Of a stretch of DNA of 64,000 bases, positions 12,901 to 25,342 are shown in pieces; the stretch's first letter is position 1; each line of letters begins with the position of its first letter. The position numbers and the translations under genes were made by a program. Under the pieces are notes generated by a model. That model was not told where the DNA came from. It saw only the letters and a list, made by a program, of their open reading frames with translations, and searched no databases. Source of the DNA: Erigeron canadensis (taxonomy: Eukaryota; Streptophyta; Magnoliopsida; Asterales; Asteraceae); the NCBI RefSeq assembly GCF_010389155.1, contig NC_057767.1:24191723-24255722 (forward strand), written 5' to 3'.

Positions 12901-15637
12901 TCTATTTGTCATCTTTTTTAGGTGATAAGAAAGGATGGTGCTTTACATGTGAGCTGGAAGGCCTGGTTATGAAGGCAAAGAATGGGTACTCTCCATCGTC
13001 TCCTGTTCGTATCATTAACCATATTGAAAACACCGGAAGCAATATTGGACGTGGGAAAGAAGAAGATGCACATGAATTTCTAAGGTGAACATGCTACAAA
13101 CAGTTGTGGAAGCATTTATGCTTTTCATCATGTTCCTGCTTTAACCTTTTTTGTTATGTGATTTTAAGGTATGTTATTGACGCTTTGCAAGCAGTTTGCA
13201 TCTGGGAATCTGGATTAGATGCCTTGAACTCTTTACAAGAAGAAACAACTCTCATTGGACTTACCTTTGGGGGTTATCTACGGTCAAAGGTAACCTCATG
13301 ATTTTATGAAGTTGTTTTGAATGTTCTGAATAATAACTAGAATTCATGTATTTTATTTAGTTTATTGTCAGAGTTGAGGACCACACTCTACATGTATAAC
13401 CGTGATGGTTATTATTTACAGATAATTTGCATTAAGTGCGGGCTCAAATCGGAGCAGCATGAGAGGATGATGGATCTGGCTGTTGAGATACAAGGCGATA
13501 TTGGAACATTGGAAGAGGCTTTGGATAAATTTACATCTACTGAGCTTCTGGATGGTGAAAATAAGTACAAGTGTAGCAGGTTAGTTATGGATTTTTGTTT
13601 AATGTCTTTGTGTTATTACTGTATGGCCGATATTGTTGTTTTCTACCTGGTTTAAATTTCCATGAGCTTAGTAGTTCACTATTCAGTTTCATCCTTGTTG
13701 TTTCCTGTTTTTTTTGGCTTTGTTGTATGGTGATTTTCTATGGGGATTATCTTCCATTAGGACCAAATATTCTATTACATGAGGTAAGGATGGACTGGTT
13801 GGCTAAGGGGTGATAACAGGCCGGGTGATCTGCGAAACATCTTTCTCTTAATCCATATTCAGTAAACACGCTTTAGGATCTCGTTTATAAATTTTACATC
13901 AAAGTTTTAACTAAGCGACCCATTTATAAGTAAAACGGGTCGAAATTGCCACACCTCTAATTGTAGTATGCATAAAATTAATTTTTTGGATACTTAATTT
14001 TGCTGCTACGTTGGCTCCAGGTGCAAATCATATGAGAAAGCTAAAAAGAAGTTGACGCTACTGGAGGCTCCTAATGTGCTTACTATAGCATTGAAACGTT
14101 TTCAGGTAAATTTTCTGATTATAAGATAATTCTGTAGTCTTGGTTTCATATAGACTCTTTTTTTATACTTGCATTGTTTTACAGTCTGGTAACTTTGGAA
14201 AGCTCAACAAATCAATTCACTTCCCAGAGATTTTAGACATGGCTCCATATGTTAGTGGCACGAGTGACAAGTCCCCGATTTACAGACTATATGGAGTGGT
14301 GGTTCATGTTGACACAATGAATGATACATATTCTGGTCATTATGTTTGCTATGTAAAAAATCTTCAGAATCGATGGTTCAAGTTTGATGACTCCATGGTG
14401 CGTTTTCAGTCTTTCATTTCCATTTTTTTCAATTACAGAACATGTATAAACTCGTAGGACCATAATAAGAGTGTAGGCTTGCAAGTTGGAGTTGCATTTT
14501 GAAAATCTTATGCTTTTAATCCACAATGTAGGTAGAAGAGGTGGAGCTTCAACATGTGTTGACAAAAGGAGCATATATGCTTCTTTATGCAAGGTAATAT
14601 TGATTATGTTCTGATACTTTTACATTTTTTTTTTTAATTATTATTTTGTATTCTTTGCATTTTGTTCTTTTAAAGTAGGGTTGAAATGGTGTAATATGTC
14701 ATTACAATTTGGGATTGAAATGGGGGAAATTTGTTGTCAAGGCTTGAAATGGGTTGGGTTTATCGTGGAACACATTTGTTCCTTGTGTAAATAAAAACTA
14801 GCCGGGAATAGCACATTAATGTTATGTTTAAATCGGTTAAAATGATTTAGGAGTTTGTATGCATTAAAATTTTACATAGGATTATTTTTCACTTGTTTGA
14901 CCATTTATTTTTAATTCATATATTATATGTACCTTTTGAGGTTAAAATTGCTCTGAATTGTCCCACTTTCAAGTACAAATGTTGAATTTGCCACCTCTAC
15001 CAGAGTTTTTACTTGTTTGTTTTATGGTACTTCCATATATTTTTATGCTAATACTAATCCTGCATTCATTATCTAACACCCCCTTTATACCGACATAATC
15101 ATCAGGTGTTCTCCACGTGCCCCACGATCAATACGCAGCTCCTTAACCCACCACAACGACCCAAGAAAACATAAGACACCGCCATCGTTTGTACCAAAAT
15201 CTCACTCCACCGAGTCTTGGGATGCTTGTATTTATCACTCACAGGTCATCAACCGTTATTTGGAGGAGGAATATTCCTCGAGTGACAATTCTGGATTCTT
15301 CTCCGAGTCTTGTTCTTGCAGCACAGACGCTACTCGCAGAAACTCCGCCACCATCGAAGATCATGATTACTGGAAAAACACCAACATGAATTCATCCGAT
15401 TCTGACAGCTCATCATCCTCTTCCTTCCCCTCGCCATCAAGGCTTTCTCAGTTGTACACTTTGAGGACATTAGGTAAGAATGATTGTAAGAAAAATAAGG
15501 CATGTAGAAACTTAGACCGTAGTTGTAATTGCTGTAGGGTAACTAACTTGAGTAGTTTAGGAGGACCGGATATAAACCAGATCGTGAAGCCAGATGTAAC
15601 CTTTAGAAAATCAACAATTCGAGGAAAATCGGACTAA
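9974..15637 (+). CDS. UBP16: UBP16-like ubiquitin carboxyl-terminal hydrolase (MYND-finger deubiquitinase), 11 exons
   Basis: This is a cysteine protease that removes ubiquitin from proteins. My exons are 9974-10407, 11405-12404, 12488-12576, 12743-12828, 12922-13084, 13169-13289, 13422-13579, 14021-14105, 14185-14397, 14532-14593 and 15106-15637. They join in frame to 980 residues, close to Arabidopsis UBP16. An N-terminal hydrophobic segment (~8-25) suggests a membrane anchor. A MYND zinc finger spans ~125-163 (CVVC, CSKC, CSGKC, HKDEC). The USP Cys box CGNSCYANAVLQCL holds catalytic Cys ~509. A zinc-knuckle-like CIKC...CSRC follows, then the His box YSGHYVCYV (His ~764) and FDDS. The long exon 2 is low-complexity and Ser-rich, as is the tail in exon 11. 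Intron 2 appears to use a GC donor (AAG|GCATGG). All other introns are GT-AG. Family assignment is firm; the exact paralog (15/16/17) is less so. Confidence 0.92.
10408..11404 (+). other. UBP16 intron 1 with GGGTT-rich repeat remnant
   Basis: About 1 kb. The part from ~10430 to ~10715 is rich in GGGTTTGGGTTCAA-like runs and ends ...CACCCCTAA, the form of a hAT-type MITE end. Similar GGGTC/ACCTCTA-type remnants sit in introns 7 (13800-13962) and 10 (14680-15000). I see no gene inside it. Confidence 0.5.
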
Positions 15638-16215
15638 AAAAATGAAGAAAAAACCTTCTTTTAGAAGAGGTTTTTGAGTAAAAAATAGGGGGAGAGAATA
15701 AGGGTTGGGGGCAGGTGTATTTTGTATGTACGTAGTTTCGGAAAGGTATTAACAAGCCTTCACCATTTTGTGATTCCCTTCCCCTTCTGATTAATATATA
15801 CAAGTATTTCATTTATTCCTTTGATCAAGTTTCTTGCTTTCTATAGTTCTGAAACCTTGATTAGTTTTATGTGCCATGTCGCATGGCACAACTTGGCCTT
15901 TTGAGTTCGCATGTAGAAGTTATGCGATATGCACTATTTGATGCGGTTTTTTTTTTTCTGCATTTGTTGCTTCTTGGAATCTAGGGAAACCTTCATTAGT
16001 TTTATGTATTGTATCACATGACATGGAAATGCTATGCGAACGATCTTCACGTCTGCAAGTCTAATTGTTGGTTCGCTGCGTCACATATTGAATGGTGTCG
16101 GAAGGGTTGGTTAATAAGCCGAATGAATTCGGTCAGATAAACCTGCTAAAACATTATTTAGTATGCTACATCTTTGAAGTAACCAATTGAGAAAGTAAAA
16201 ATCTAATGATTACGA
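15638..16215. other. Convergent intergenic gap between UBP16 and bHLH131
   Basis: The two genes face each other here, so the 578 bp should hold both 3' UTRs. AATATATAC-type and AT-rich segments could serve polyadenylation. I see no further gene. Confidence 0.5.
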
Positions 16216-17244
16216 TTAAGTAAATATGTGATCTGTTAATTTAGTCTTGACCATGATCCGATTCTCCATAACTGCCTTCAATGTTCTTTTTAACATCCCC
16301 ACATATTCCTCTCCTCTGCCGCTACATTCACGCCATTCCACATTTACCTCTACTTTTGTCCGCCCGCCCACAGTTGCCATTTCAGCCTTGACTGCCTTTC
16401 CATGGACTGAACGAATCGCCTCAGTCAACTCTTGGTTAAGTTCTGGCCTGTCCTCGCAACATATAGTTGCTTGGATGGCTATCTTATCACCACTATCATA
16501 GAAATTTATGCTCACCTCGTCCTTCTCGTTAGGTATGAAAGTACTTTTATCAGAACACCTTTCTTTGTCGTCATGCAAGAGAGCTACATTGGCAACCATG
16601 CTTTTAAGCTCTTTTAGATGACGCACTGTCTCTGTTAGCACAGAAGCCTTATCATTCTGCGACATACATCAATATACATGTCAACTACAATTTGGTGGCT
16701 TGAATTGTTGTTAACTTGTCTTGCATATAGACCAATGTTCTTTCCAAATAATGCAATGGATCACAAAATATGCTCAACCTAAGAAGGTAATAAAATTAAG
16801 ATACACTAAAAATAAAAAACAAGACCCGATATTACGATATATATATATACACTGTTTAGTTAGGGTTATATGCAATTCTTCCGGAACTGGGATTCTCTAA
16901 AGCAGAAGTTTTCATAATGTTCTAAAGTTTGTTAAAACATGGATTATCTAAAATAAAATCCTATATTATCTATCTCGTGTTTCATATAAACATATATACA
17001 TATCCTTTACCTTGAGTAGTCGAGGGAAGAATTTCCGGAGAGAATCATAGTGACCATTGATTCGTTTTCTACGCTTACGCTCAGAGAGGGCGTGCTTCTT
17101 TGATGCTAGCTTGGTCATTACATTTAGTTTTGTGGCTTCAATCGAGCTACTGATTTTGTTCTTCGCAACTTCGTTACTTTCTTGACTTATTATTCGGCTA
17201 CAATGAGTGTCGCGGCTTGTATCGTGGCCATGAAATGAAACCAT
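16216..17244 (-). CDS. bHLH131: bHLH transcription factor, bHLH131-like, 2 exons
   Basis: It is a nuclear DNA-binding protein. Exon 1 is 17244-17011, exon 2 is 16656-16216 on the minus strand, with a 354-bp GT-AG intron; the product is 224 residues. The basic region KKHALSERKRRKRIN keeps the H-E-R triad (H, E at +4, R at +8) that contacts E-box/G-box DNA. Helix 1 is in exon 1 and helix 2 (NDKASVLTETVRHLKEL) starts exon 2. The C-terminal part with VGGRTKVEV is an ACT-like domain that could mediate dimerisation. The match in helix 2 and in the C-terminal AVKAEMATVGGRTK stretch to what I remember of Arabidopsis bHLH131 (subgroup with bHLH30/51/106/107) is strong. It starts 723 bp from the oppositely directed NET2 gene. 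No target genes can be inferred. Confidence 0.88.
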
Positions 17245-17967
17245 GATGTTTTAGTCTATGGTGTAGTAAGTAAAAAAGTTGGAGAGAAATACTTAAGCAT
17301 GTTGATGAGAAGTAATTAAAAAAATCTCCAGGAAATATTTTTCATAATTTTTGTAATAAAAGTTAGTTATATTGTATTAAATTCGAAATATAAAGGAACA
17401 TAAATAGGGATGAGAATGGCGATACTTACAATTTTTAATTTAACAAGGAAGTAAATGTCAGGAATATATGATTGTTTTGAATATATTGGCATACAATAAG
17501 TCAATAACCAATTAAAACTTGTGATAGAAAATGAGAGATCAAAGTTAGTTGATTTTATTAATGTAAGGAACAATATTGTGATCCATCCATTCCAAACTAA
17601 CAAACACTTTTACCAAACATTTTCTACAGCATTGTTAGTTTTTAGAAAAAAAAACTAACTGATTGTTTATTGTTTTATGCAAAATACTTCAACCAAATTA
17701 GCATTATAATTTAGCCATTCAAGAAACCTGTTGAATAGAAACGATCATTTAACCAAAGGGCAAACCAGTTTCAACCTTACAAAACATAAACAAAATATTT
17801 TGCTAGCATTGCATCTTATATGATCATACATACTCATATTTCTCTTTCACAAAATCTTTAGGGATAGCGATATGATCAAGACACATGAACGTACACAAAT
17901 AGGTGTTCAACCTTAGGAGACGATATAATTGTGTGCATATGGAAGCATAGTTAGAAATAAAAAAAAA
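17245..17967. promoter_or_regulatory. Shared divergent promoter region of bHLH131 and NET2
   Basis: The 723 bp between the two start codons must contain both 5' UTRs and promoters, since the genes are transcribed away from each other. It is AT-rich. I cannot pick a TATA box with certainty on either side. Confidence 0.6.
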
Positions 17968-20900
17968 ATGTTATCAAGAGCAGCAAGAAATGCATATTCC
18001 TGGTGGTGGGCTAGCCACATCAGGACCAAACAATCAAAATGGCTAGACCAAAATCTACAAGGTACATTCTATATTAGGTTTCTTGCTTTCTACAACATCA
18101 TTTCACAAGATTTTTGTTACCTTTCATATATAGATCAGAAAAATTCCTTTCCTAAGATATGTGACAAGTATAAAATCCATATTGATTCGATATATAGAAT
18201 TTACGACGAGTAATCAAATTTGTTGTTTTGTTTATTTTGACTTGCAGATATGGAGGAAAAGGTAGAATACATACTTAAAATTATCACAGAAGATGGAGAC
18301 TCATTTAGAACTAGGGCAGAACAATACTACCGAAAAAGGCCAGAGCTTGTAAATTTTGTGGAAGATACTTTTAGGGGATATCGGTCTTTAGCAGAACGAT
18401 ATGATCATTTGTCAAGGGATCTACAAAGTGCTAATCGAACCATTGCCTCTGTCTTTCCCGAAAAGGTACAAATGTCATTTGATGAGGATGACTATGAAGA
18501 TTTCACATCGAATTTGGATGAAGATGAGATGAAAATCCCTACAAATTCCAATGTGCCATTACCATTACCTATGCCACCAAAACGAAACCACAATCCAAAA
18601 ATGGAGAATGTAGTTCAAGCAATGATCAAGCAAAAGTCGAAAATGCCAACAAAAATGATGTCTAAAAGAGGACTCATCAAGATAGGCGTTGATGAAAAAA
18701 CTTCTAGGCCGGTTTCCAAAAGTTCTGGATTGAGTAAAGATGAAGCACTTGAAGAGATTAATAAGCTTCAAAAGGATATATTGGGATTTCAAACAGAAAA
18801 AGAGTTTGTAAAAAGTTCATATGAAAACACATTATCCAAGTATTGGGAAATCGAAAACAGTATCAATGAAATGCATGTTAAGATTAGTGATTTGCAGCAT
18901 GAGTTTGGAGCGGGTGCAATGATTGAGGATAAAGATGCACAAACTCTGATGTCATCTTCGGCATTAAAGATGTGTAAGGAAACATTGATCAAGATGAAAA
19001 ATAATCATAAACGTTTCCGAAAAGAGGCAATTGTGCAACACAAAAAGGCTGATGAGATTAGGAAAACGTATGAAGCTTTGATAGCTTCTAATAAAAGTAA
19101 ATCAGATTTTGAGGAAACAATGGAACATGTTAAAGATAAAAAGGCAAAGATTGAAAAGAAAGATATGAATGCTCAAATGGAGTCAACTGAAAGTCAAACC
19201 ATGAACCAAAAAGAAGATGAAGATATAAAAGACAGAGAATCAAGGATTAAAGAAGGGATTTTAGGAAAAGATGAGCCAATCACTATATCTAAAGTTGCTG
19301 AGAAAATTGAACAACTTGTTGATAAAATAATCAATTTGGAAACTGATGTGATATCTCAAGCTGCATTGATAATGAGGTTGAAATTTGAGAATGATGAACT
19401 TCTTGAGCAACTTCAAAGCCTAGAGAATGAAAAGATGAGAGTTGAGGATTCGAGTGACATGAGCATAAATTTTAAAAGGCTAGAAGAAAGATTAGAAATA
19501 GTTCAAATCCTTGATCACAAAGTTAAAGGACAAAATTCGAACTTGGAAGCAAGTTTCGATGAGGTTAGCACTAGCCTTGATAGTTTGTCTAACGACGTTT
19601 TAATTGCAAAACCAGATGAAAATATTCAAGAAGATGTTACATTTCATGATGGGAAGGAAGGAAAATCAGAGTTTTCTAACGTAGAAAATGAGAATGGTTT
19701 TGGATCTTACAAGATTCACCATTCTGAAGAAAAAGCCGTTGAAGAAAACAAAATAAAAGATAACGATGAACCAGAGGATTTTGTGGATCAATCTACAAAA
19801 AACGATGAAGTGAACGTTGTTGAATCACGAGATATCAACATAGAAGGGGGACATCATCAAGAATTTTTTGAAACAACAATCAACAATTATAAAGATGTTG
19901 ATTTCATATCTGAACACGGCGAACCAAATTGGAAATTACTTTTGTCACTCGAAATTGAGGATAGAGAGGAAATGTTACTTAAAGAGTACACATCTACGCT
20001 CAAAATCTACAAAGAAGTAAAAAGAAAGCTCAATGAAACTGAAAAGAGGAATCGTGCAAACTCATTTAGATCTGCGGTGCAAATGAAGATGTTAAAAAAA
20101 TCGAATGAATCAAAAGATTCGGAAATTAGATCTTTATATGAAAAGTTAAAGCTATTGGAAAGAAAGATGGAAAAAAGTATCAACTTTGAAGTAAAGAAAG
20201 CTTCAAATTTGGTTAATATTGAAGAAACAGAAGGAAGAACAACACTTTATGAAATAAAAGAAAACAACAAAGACTTTGAGGAAGCTACTAATTTGATTGA
20301 TGAAACAACACAAGGAGAAGACGAACTTGATGATATAGAGTATGAATTAAGAAAAGCATCGGACGCGATTGATGAAGGAACACATAGGATAAAAGAACTT
20401 ATTGAAAATGCACACTCTGAACTAAAAAAAGCTCAAGGTTTGGTTGAAGGAGGAACACAAAAAAGAAAAGATCAACTTGGTGAAACGACGACAAATGAAC
20501 CAACGAAATCTCCAAATATGGTTGATGAAACTACAGATTTTGAATTAGAGAAAGATCAGAAAAACATTGACAAAGAAACACAAAGAATCGAAGGATCAGC
20601 TGATATCGCTACAGATTTTGAACACAAGAAATCCATAGATTTAGTTGATGAAGAGACACAAAGAAGAAGAAAACTTGGAGACAGAATCGGCGAGGCACAT
20701 GAAGTTTTAGACATTGAGGATGAAATACGTACCGAAATTGATGATTTAAGGAAAGAAAACTTAGAGTTATGGTTAAGGTTTAGTACCTCATATCACCAAA
20801 TAAACAGGTTTCAAGATTCATACAATGATTTACTACAAGAGATAAAAGATGTGAAAGAAAAGAAGCACAAACATGATCATAAGCATCATCAACACCAACA

Positions 20901-21444
20901 TTCTCATTATGTTTCCTCAGATGTTAGACCATTATATCGACAATTACGTGATATGCATACAGAAGTAATTCTATGGTTGGAAAAAAGTGGAATTCTAGAG
21001 GATGATTTACAACACAGGTTAACATCATTTTCCGATATCCAGAACGAAATATCAGGCATAAGTACTAGCGAATACTCAAACGCCGAAAAGGCAATCACAA
21101 CACCACTTGGTGAACATCAAGCTGCAAAGTTTCAAGGAGAGGTTTTAAACATGAAGCAAGAAAATGCTAATGTTTTAGATGAGTTAAGAGTTGCATCTGA
21201 ACGGGTCAGAAAATTACAAGTAGATTTAGAGAGGACTTTGTCTGAATTGGAAGCTGAACTTGGTAAGGTCAAAAAGTCAGATTCTAGCTTAAAAGTTCCT
21301 TTTAAGTCTTTCCTTTTCGGGGCTAAGTTAAAGAGAAAGCGTAGGTCTTCATTGTTTAAATGTATGAGTCCCTCATTGCGTAGACACCGTAGTAGTGATA
21401 TCAAACAACCACCATCACCACAACCCAAAGAAGATAATGTATAG
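17968..21444 (+). CDS. NET2: NETWORKED 2-type actin-binding coiled-coil protein, 2 exons
   Basis: NET proteins bind actin filaments through an N-terminal NAB domain and link them to membranes; NET2 members are known mainly from pollen. Exons are 17968-18061 and 18248-21444 (GT-AG), giving 1096 residues. The NAB domain (~5-95) shows AYSWWWASHIRTKQSKW, YYRKRPELVNFVED and AERYDHLSRDLQSANRT, all hallmarks. I chose the ATG at 17968 because family members begin M-L-x-R-A-A; an in-frame ATG at 17929 would add 13 residues. The rest is heptad-rich coiled coil. A degenerate ~31-residue repeat unit occupies about 700-860, and a His-rich patch (KKHKHDHKHHQHQHSH) lies near 905-920. The basic C-terminus with VPFKSFLFGAKLKRKRRSS and FKCMSPS is typical of NET2. 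It is longer than remembered Arabidopsis NET2 proteins, mostly through the repeat part. Confidence 0.92.
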
Positions 21445-21535
21445 CTGAGTTTTTGTGAATATATATACATTTATATCATTATATATATATATATATATAT
21501 GATCTAGTATTGTACATATCAATATTGTCATATAG

Positions 21536-21605
21536 TCGCCCAGTATCAGTTGGAAAAACCTTCGTTTATGAAACTGAGGTTAAAGATTCGATCCTCACTC
21601 AGTTG
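21536..21605 (+). repeat. tRNA-like SINE head fragment
   Basis: The stretch has a box A-like start (ATCAGTTGGA) and a box B-like AGATTCGATCC with tRNA spacing. No conserved tail or target duplication follows, because the hAT MITE begins at 21614. It is probably a truncated SINE. Confidence 0.35.
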
Positions 21606-22245
21606 CTTTCAATTAGGGGTGAGTACGGTTCGGTTTGATTCGGTTTTAGTCTAAAACCGTAACCGAACCTTATAATTCGGTTTTTGAAAACTAAAACCAT
21701 TGGGTTTCGGTTTTTCGGTTTTAGTCGGTTTTTAACCACTTGTGGTTTGGATCAAATTGAACTTCAAAAGTTTATAAATTTATATCCTATAATTACACCT
21801 TAATTGATTTCAACAAGTTTCCAAAACAATATTAGTAACAATAACACCACAACAATGACAACAAATCCATAAAAGTAAGTTGTATAAACTTCAAACAAAT
21901 TTTATATATAATTATTTATATCTTTTATGAGTTGTTTAATTATACAATTATTAAAACAAATTAATTTTGTTGTGTATTTTCACTTAAAACATATAAATGA
22001 TCACCTAAAAATGCAAATATAATAACATATTTATCAAAAATTAATAATAAAATGATATAAATATAAAATAAAGTAAAAAAATATATATATTTGGTTCGGT
22101 TCGGTTTTTATGGTTCGGTTTTTCATTGGAAACCAAAACCGAACCACAACTTTCGGTTTTTAAAAAACCAAAACCAATGATTTTGGTTTTTTCGGTTCGA
22201 TTTTTTTGGTTTTCGGTTCGGTTTTTGTTCATCCCTATTTTCAAT
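21606..22245. mobile_element. hAT-type MITE with 8-bp target duplication
   Basis: The element runs from 21614 (TAGGGGTGAGTACGG) to 22237 (...TTCATCCCTA), so it has hAT-like inverted ends. The flanks CTTTCAAT (21606-21613) and TTTTCAAT (22238-22245) match at 7 of 8 bases. Subterminal parts on both sides are runs of GGTTCGGTTTT and its complement. The centre is plain AT-rich DNA with no transposase, so it depends on one encoded elsewhere. Confidence 0.75.
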
Positions 22246-23874
22246 ATAGCCGAGGCTCTTTGAAAGCAGTCTTTGAAAAACTGTTGATTTTCTATTTTTA
22301 TTTTATATAGTCATCCCTTAATTATGTTATGGATTAGCTATATAGTTTAGGTACAAATTAACTAGCTAGGAAGATACTATTAGTTACGGATTTATCCAAT
22401 TTAATTACAAGATTATTCATTCTTTTGAAGTTGCAGTAAAAACATATTTGTTTTGACTTATACGAGTAATATCTAACAACATAATATAGCGAAACATGAT
22501 TGATGCATCATTAATCGACAAGTTACGTTTGAGCGACGAATGTCCCTTTAAATGTATATTCAACAATCTTATTTTTTAAAATACCATTATCATTATAATA
22601 AAAAATTTTATTTAATCAATATATAAATATAGATAGCTAATATAATACAGTTTGAAAATTCTACTATATTTGAGACTCGTGTCAAATACACGGATTATAT
22701 AACATTATCAATGTAAGAATTAATATACGAAATAAAAAAATACTTATACATTAAATGTAAAAAAAATACTTAAAAATGAATTGAGATATTTAAATGTGAT
22801 ACTCAATGCTAAATCATTTTAACGATGGATGAGTGTAGCAGAGGTCCTTTTATACAAACTCTTCAGAGAAGTAATATCTTAACTTTGATTACATAATTGA
22901 CTAAGTTCTCACTGATGTGTTACAAAAAATTAATTTTATTTTCGTCAATATATAAATATAGATAGCTAATATAATACAGTTTAAAAATTCTATTATATTT
23001 ATTTTTATACGAAATTACATATTTCATTGTGGTTTATATATTTGGTTTTAGAGAAAACCTAAATACGTAATATATCTACCAAATTTGTATTATGAAATAA
23101 TAATTTGTTGTAGCGTCAACGACAATGTATATAAATGTATACTTATTAAAGTAATAATAATTTTAATGTAATTATTAATAGATAAACATAAAAGAAAGTT
23201 CAATTTTAATGCAAAAAGCTTAAACATAATGGTTATCATGATTATTATATCTTTGTAATTGTTTATTTTAGACTTGATATAATAATTATAAATTATTTAT
23301 TTTATTTTATTGTTATTATTATTATTATTATTATTTCTTGATGTATATAATAATAATCTTTAGATTTAATTCAATGTATATGCAATGTTTTTATAAGACT
23401 ACTATGTATGTATCACGACTTTTTTCAAAATTTTGAAATTAGTATTTGATATGGGTAGCTCCTAAGTCCACTACGTGGACTCCGAGGGTTAGTTTGTCCA
23501 AGGTTTTGGGTTCGAGCCATGAGGTTCTCATTTTAAAGATATTTTTAATGAGGAAAAGATTGAAGGTCCAGAATTAAATAGTTAAAGTTGCATATAAATC
23601 TTTTTCCATGTATATCACAATAGAATTATAATAATATATCTTGGCTACTAACTTATTTAATTATTGGTTATAAGTCTAACATTTAATTATTTGTTGTATA
23701 TAAATCTTTTTGTCCATGTATATCTCTTACTAGTATTACTTAAAGAGACAATTTAATCAAATATTAATGATAAATTGTAAATAGATTAATTAATGATGAC
23801 ATAAACAACTTTAATTTTGATGAAATCAACTATTATGATTGGTATATATATATATATAATTATATATATATATA
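22246..23874. other. AT-rich intergenic DNA with a ~50-bp direct repeat
   Basis: A ~48-bp segment beginning TATATAAATATAGATAGCTA occurs at ~22620-22670 and again, with two changes, at ~22950-23000. A TTA trinucleotide run lies at 23311-23334. A tRNA-like box B (GGTTCGAGCC) near 23510 suggests another SINE scrap. I see no gene. Confidence 0.5.
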
Positions 23875-24521
23875 TCTACCAATAAATTAAAACAGGATTG
23901 AGATGTTCTTATAACAACACATGGCGTAATCCTTGATCGACACTTATATATATATATATATATCTACCAATAAACTAAAACAGGATTGAGATGTTCTTAT
24001 AACAACACATGGCGTAATCCTTGATCGACACGTGTCCTCTTAATTTATTTAATTAAATTAATTATCTTTTTTAATTGTATATTGATTCAAATTCCTTATT
24101 AAAATTAGAATTAAACTACAACTCTTGGCTTATAAATACAAAACAGATTATAACCTTATTTGATTAATCGTTTTCTCATTAATAAAATTGTCTTTTTTTC
24201 TTAACTCTTATCTACTTATATTACTTATATTAAGTTATTAACATGAAAACTTCAAAAAATTGAGTTTACAATCCGAAATTACAAAGCTATTTGTCGTCAT
24301 CAACTATGCTTACAAGTTTCGATTTTGACGTGATTGTAAAATTTAAGGTAAATCCAAAACTTTAACTAAACATATATTATATTTATCATTACAGTTTATT
24401 ATAATTCGTTTACTTTAGGTATAATTTATTTCATACTCAGAAATCATATATTAGGCATATTCAAATTTCTTTATAATACAATTCATATAGCTACCGTATA
24501 TCGTACGGGTATTAGGACTAG
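23875..24521 (+). mobile_element. Non-autonomous Helitron with duplicated 5' terminus
   Basis: The 3' end has a short hairpin (CCGTA-TATCG-TACGG) followed by GGACTAG and a flanking T at 24522. The 5' end TCTACCAATAAA follows an A at 23963. The first 69 bases also occur just upstream at 23875-23943, again after an A, with a single base changed. TA repeats fill the space between the two copies. No Rep/helicase coding is present. Confidence 0.7.
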
Positions 24522-24633
24522 TATATATATATATAAAGATAAAGATAAGAAAACCTATTTATTATAGTTATGGAACCTGTTGAATTAATTAGTATCTAGT
24601 AATTTTGTTTCTAACTTATCATTTACTTATTTA

Positions 24634-24945
24634 TCTATTCGACGAACCAAACTAAACGTTGTTACAACTTTAACACGACAAATATCATGTTTTACCGGCA
24701 TGAATTTAAATTGAGGTGATATTGTTACAAATATCAAAAGTAATATTAGATGTTGACGAATAATTTTATGATATGTTTTTCATTATTAGCTAGGCTACCT
24801 TTAAAGAGGTCAAATACATGTGATATCGTGATTAATTTCTTTTTAAATTTTATTTTCATCGTACAACAAATTAATCATACATTATATTTTATCAATACGA
24901 AATTATATTTTATCAATCCGTATTTCGTATGAGCATCTGAACTAG
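24634..24945 (+). mobile_element. Non-autonomous Helitron in the LTP upstream region
   Basis: It starts TCTATTCGACG after an A and ends ...CATCTGAACTAG before a T. A related copy is at 26510-26820; both share the GGTGATATTGTTAC segment and the part that follows. It lies 400-700 bp upstream of the lipid transfer protein ATG, so it forms part of the distal promoter. Confidence 0.6.
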
Positions 24946-25228
24946 TTTTGTAATGTATGAATGGGAACTAGTTTCATGTATATTAGGTTTGATTTTAAAT
25001 CACACAAACAAAGGCGAACCATGTTCACTAATTGTTTCAATGATAGTTAAGTTACTTCTAATTTTACCTATATTAATTTGTTAAAAATACGAATTGAAGT
25101 AAGGATAATTTAATTATTAATAGATAATTAATTCATTTGATAAAAAGTTAAAACAAAAATCTGGTAACTTAGGGGAAAAAAATAAATACAACTTTCTTGT
25201 AATTAATATCTAATAACCAAGAACCATC

Positions 25229-25236
25229 TATAAATA
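25229..25236 (+). promoter_or_regulatory. TATA box of the lipid transfer protein gene
   Basis: TATAAATA stands 107 bp before the ATG at 25343, a normal distance with a short 5' UTR. It is the best TATA in the upstream 300 bp. The duplicate promoter at ~27590 has lost it (AATAAATTAAAT). Confidence 0.6.
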
Positions 25237-25342
25237 AGCTACCAAATACAAATGTTTATGCATCATACATATAACAACTTCCTATTTTATTTTATCTTAT
25301 ATATCTTCCTTCCTTTCCCAATTCCCATTTCGTAAGTTCAAA

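Noticed and set aside
17929..17967. Upstream in-frame ATG of NET2
   Set aside because: NET2 proteins begin M-L-x-R-A-A, which matches the ATG at 17968; the 13 extra residues look like 5' UTR.
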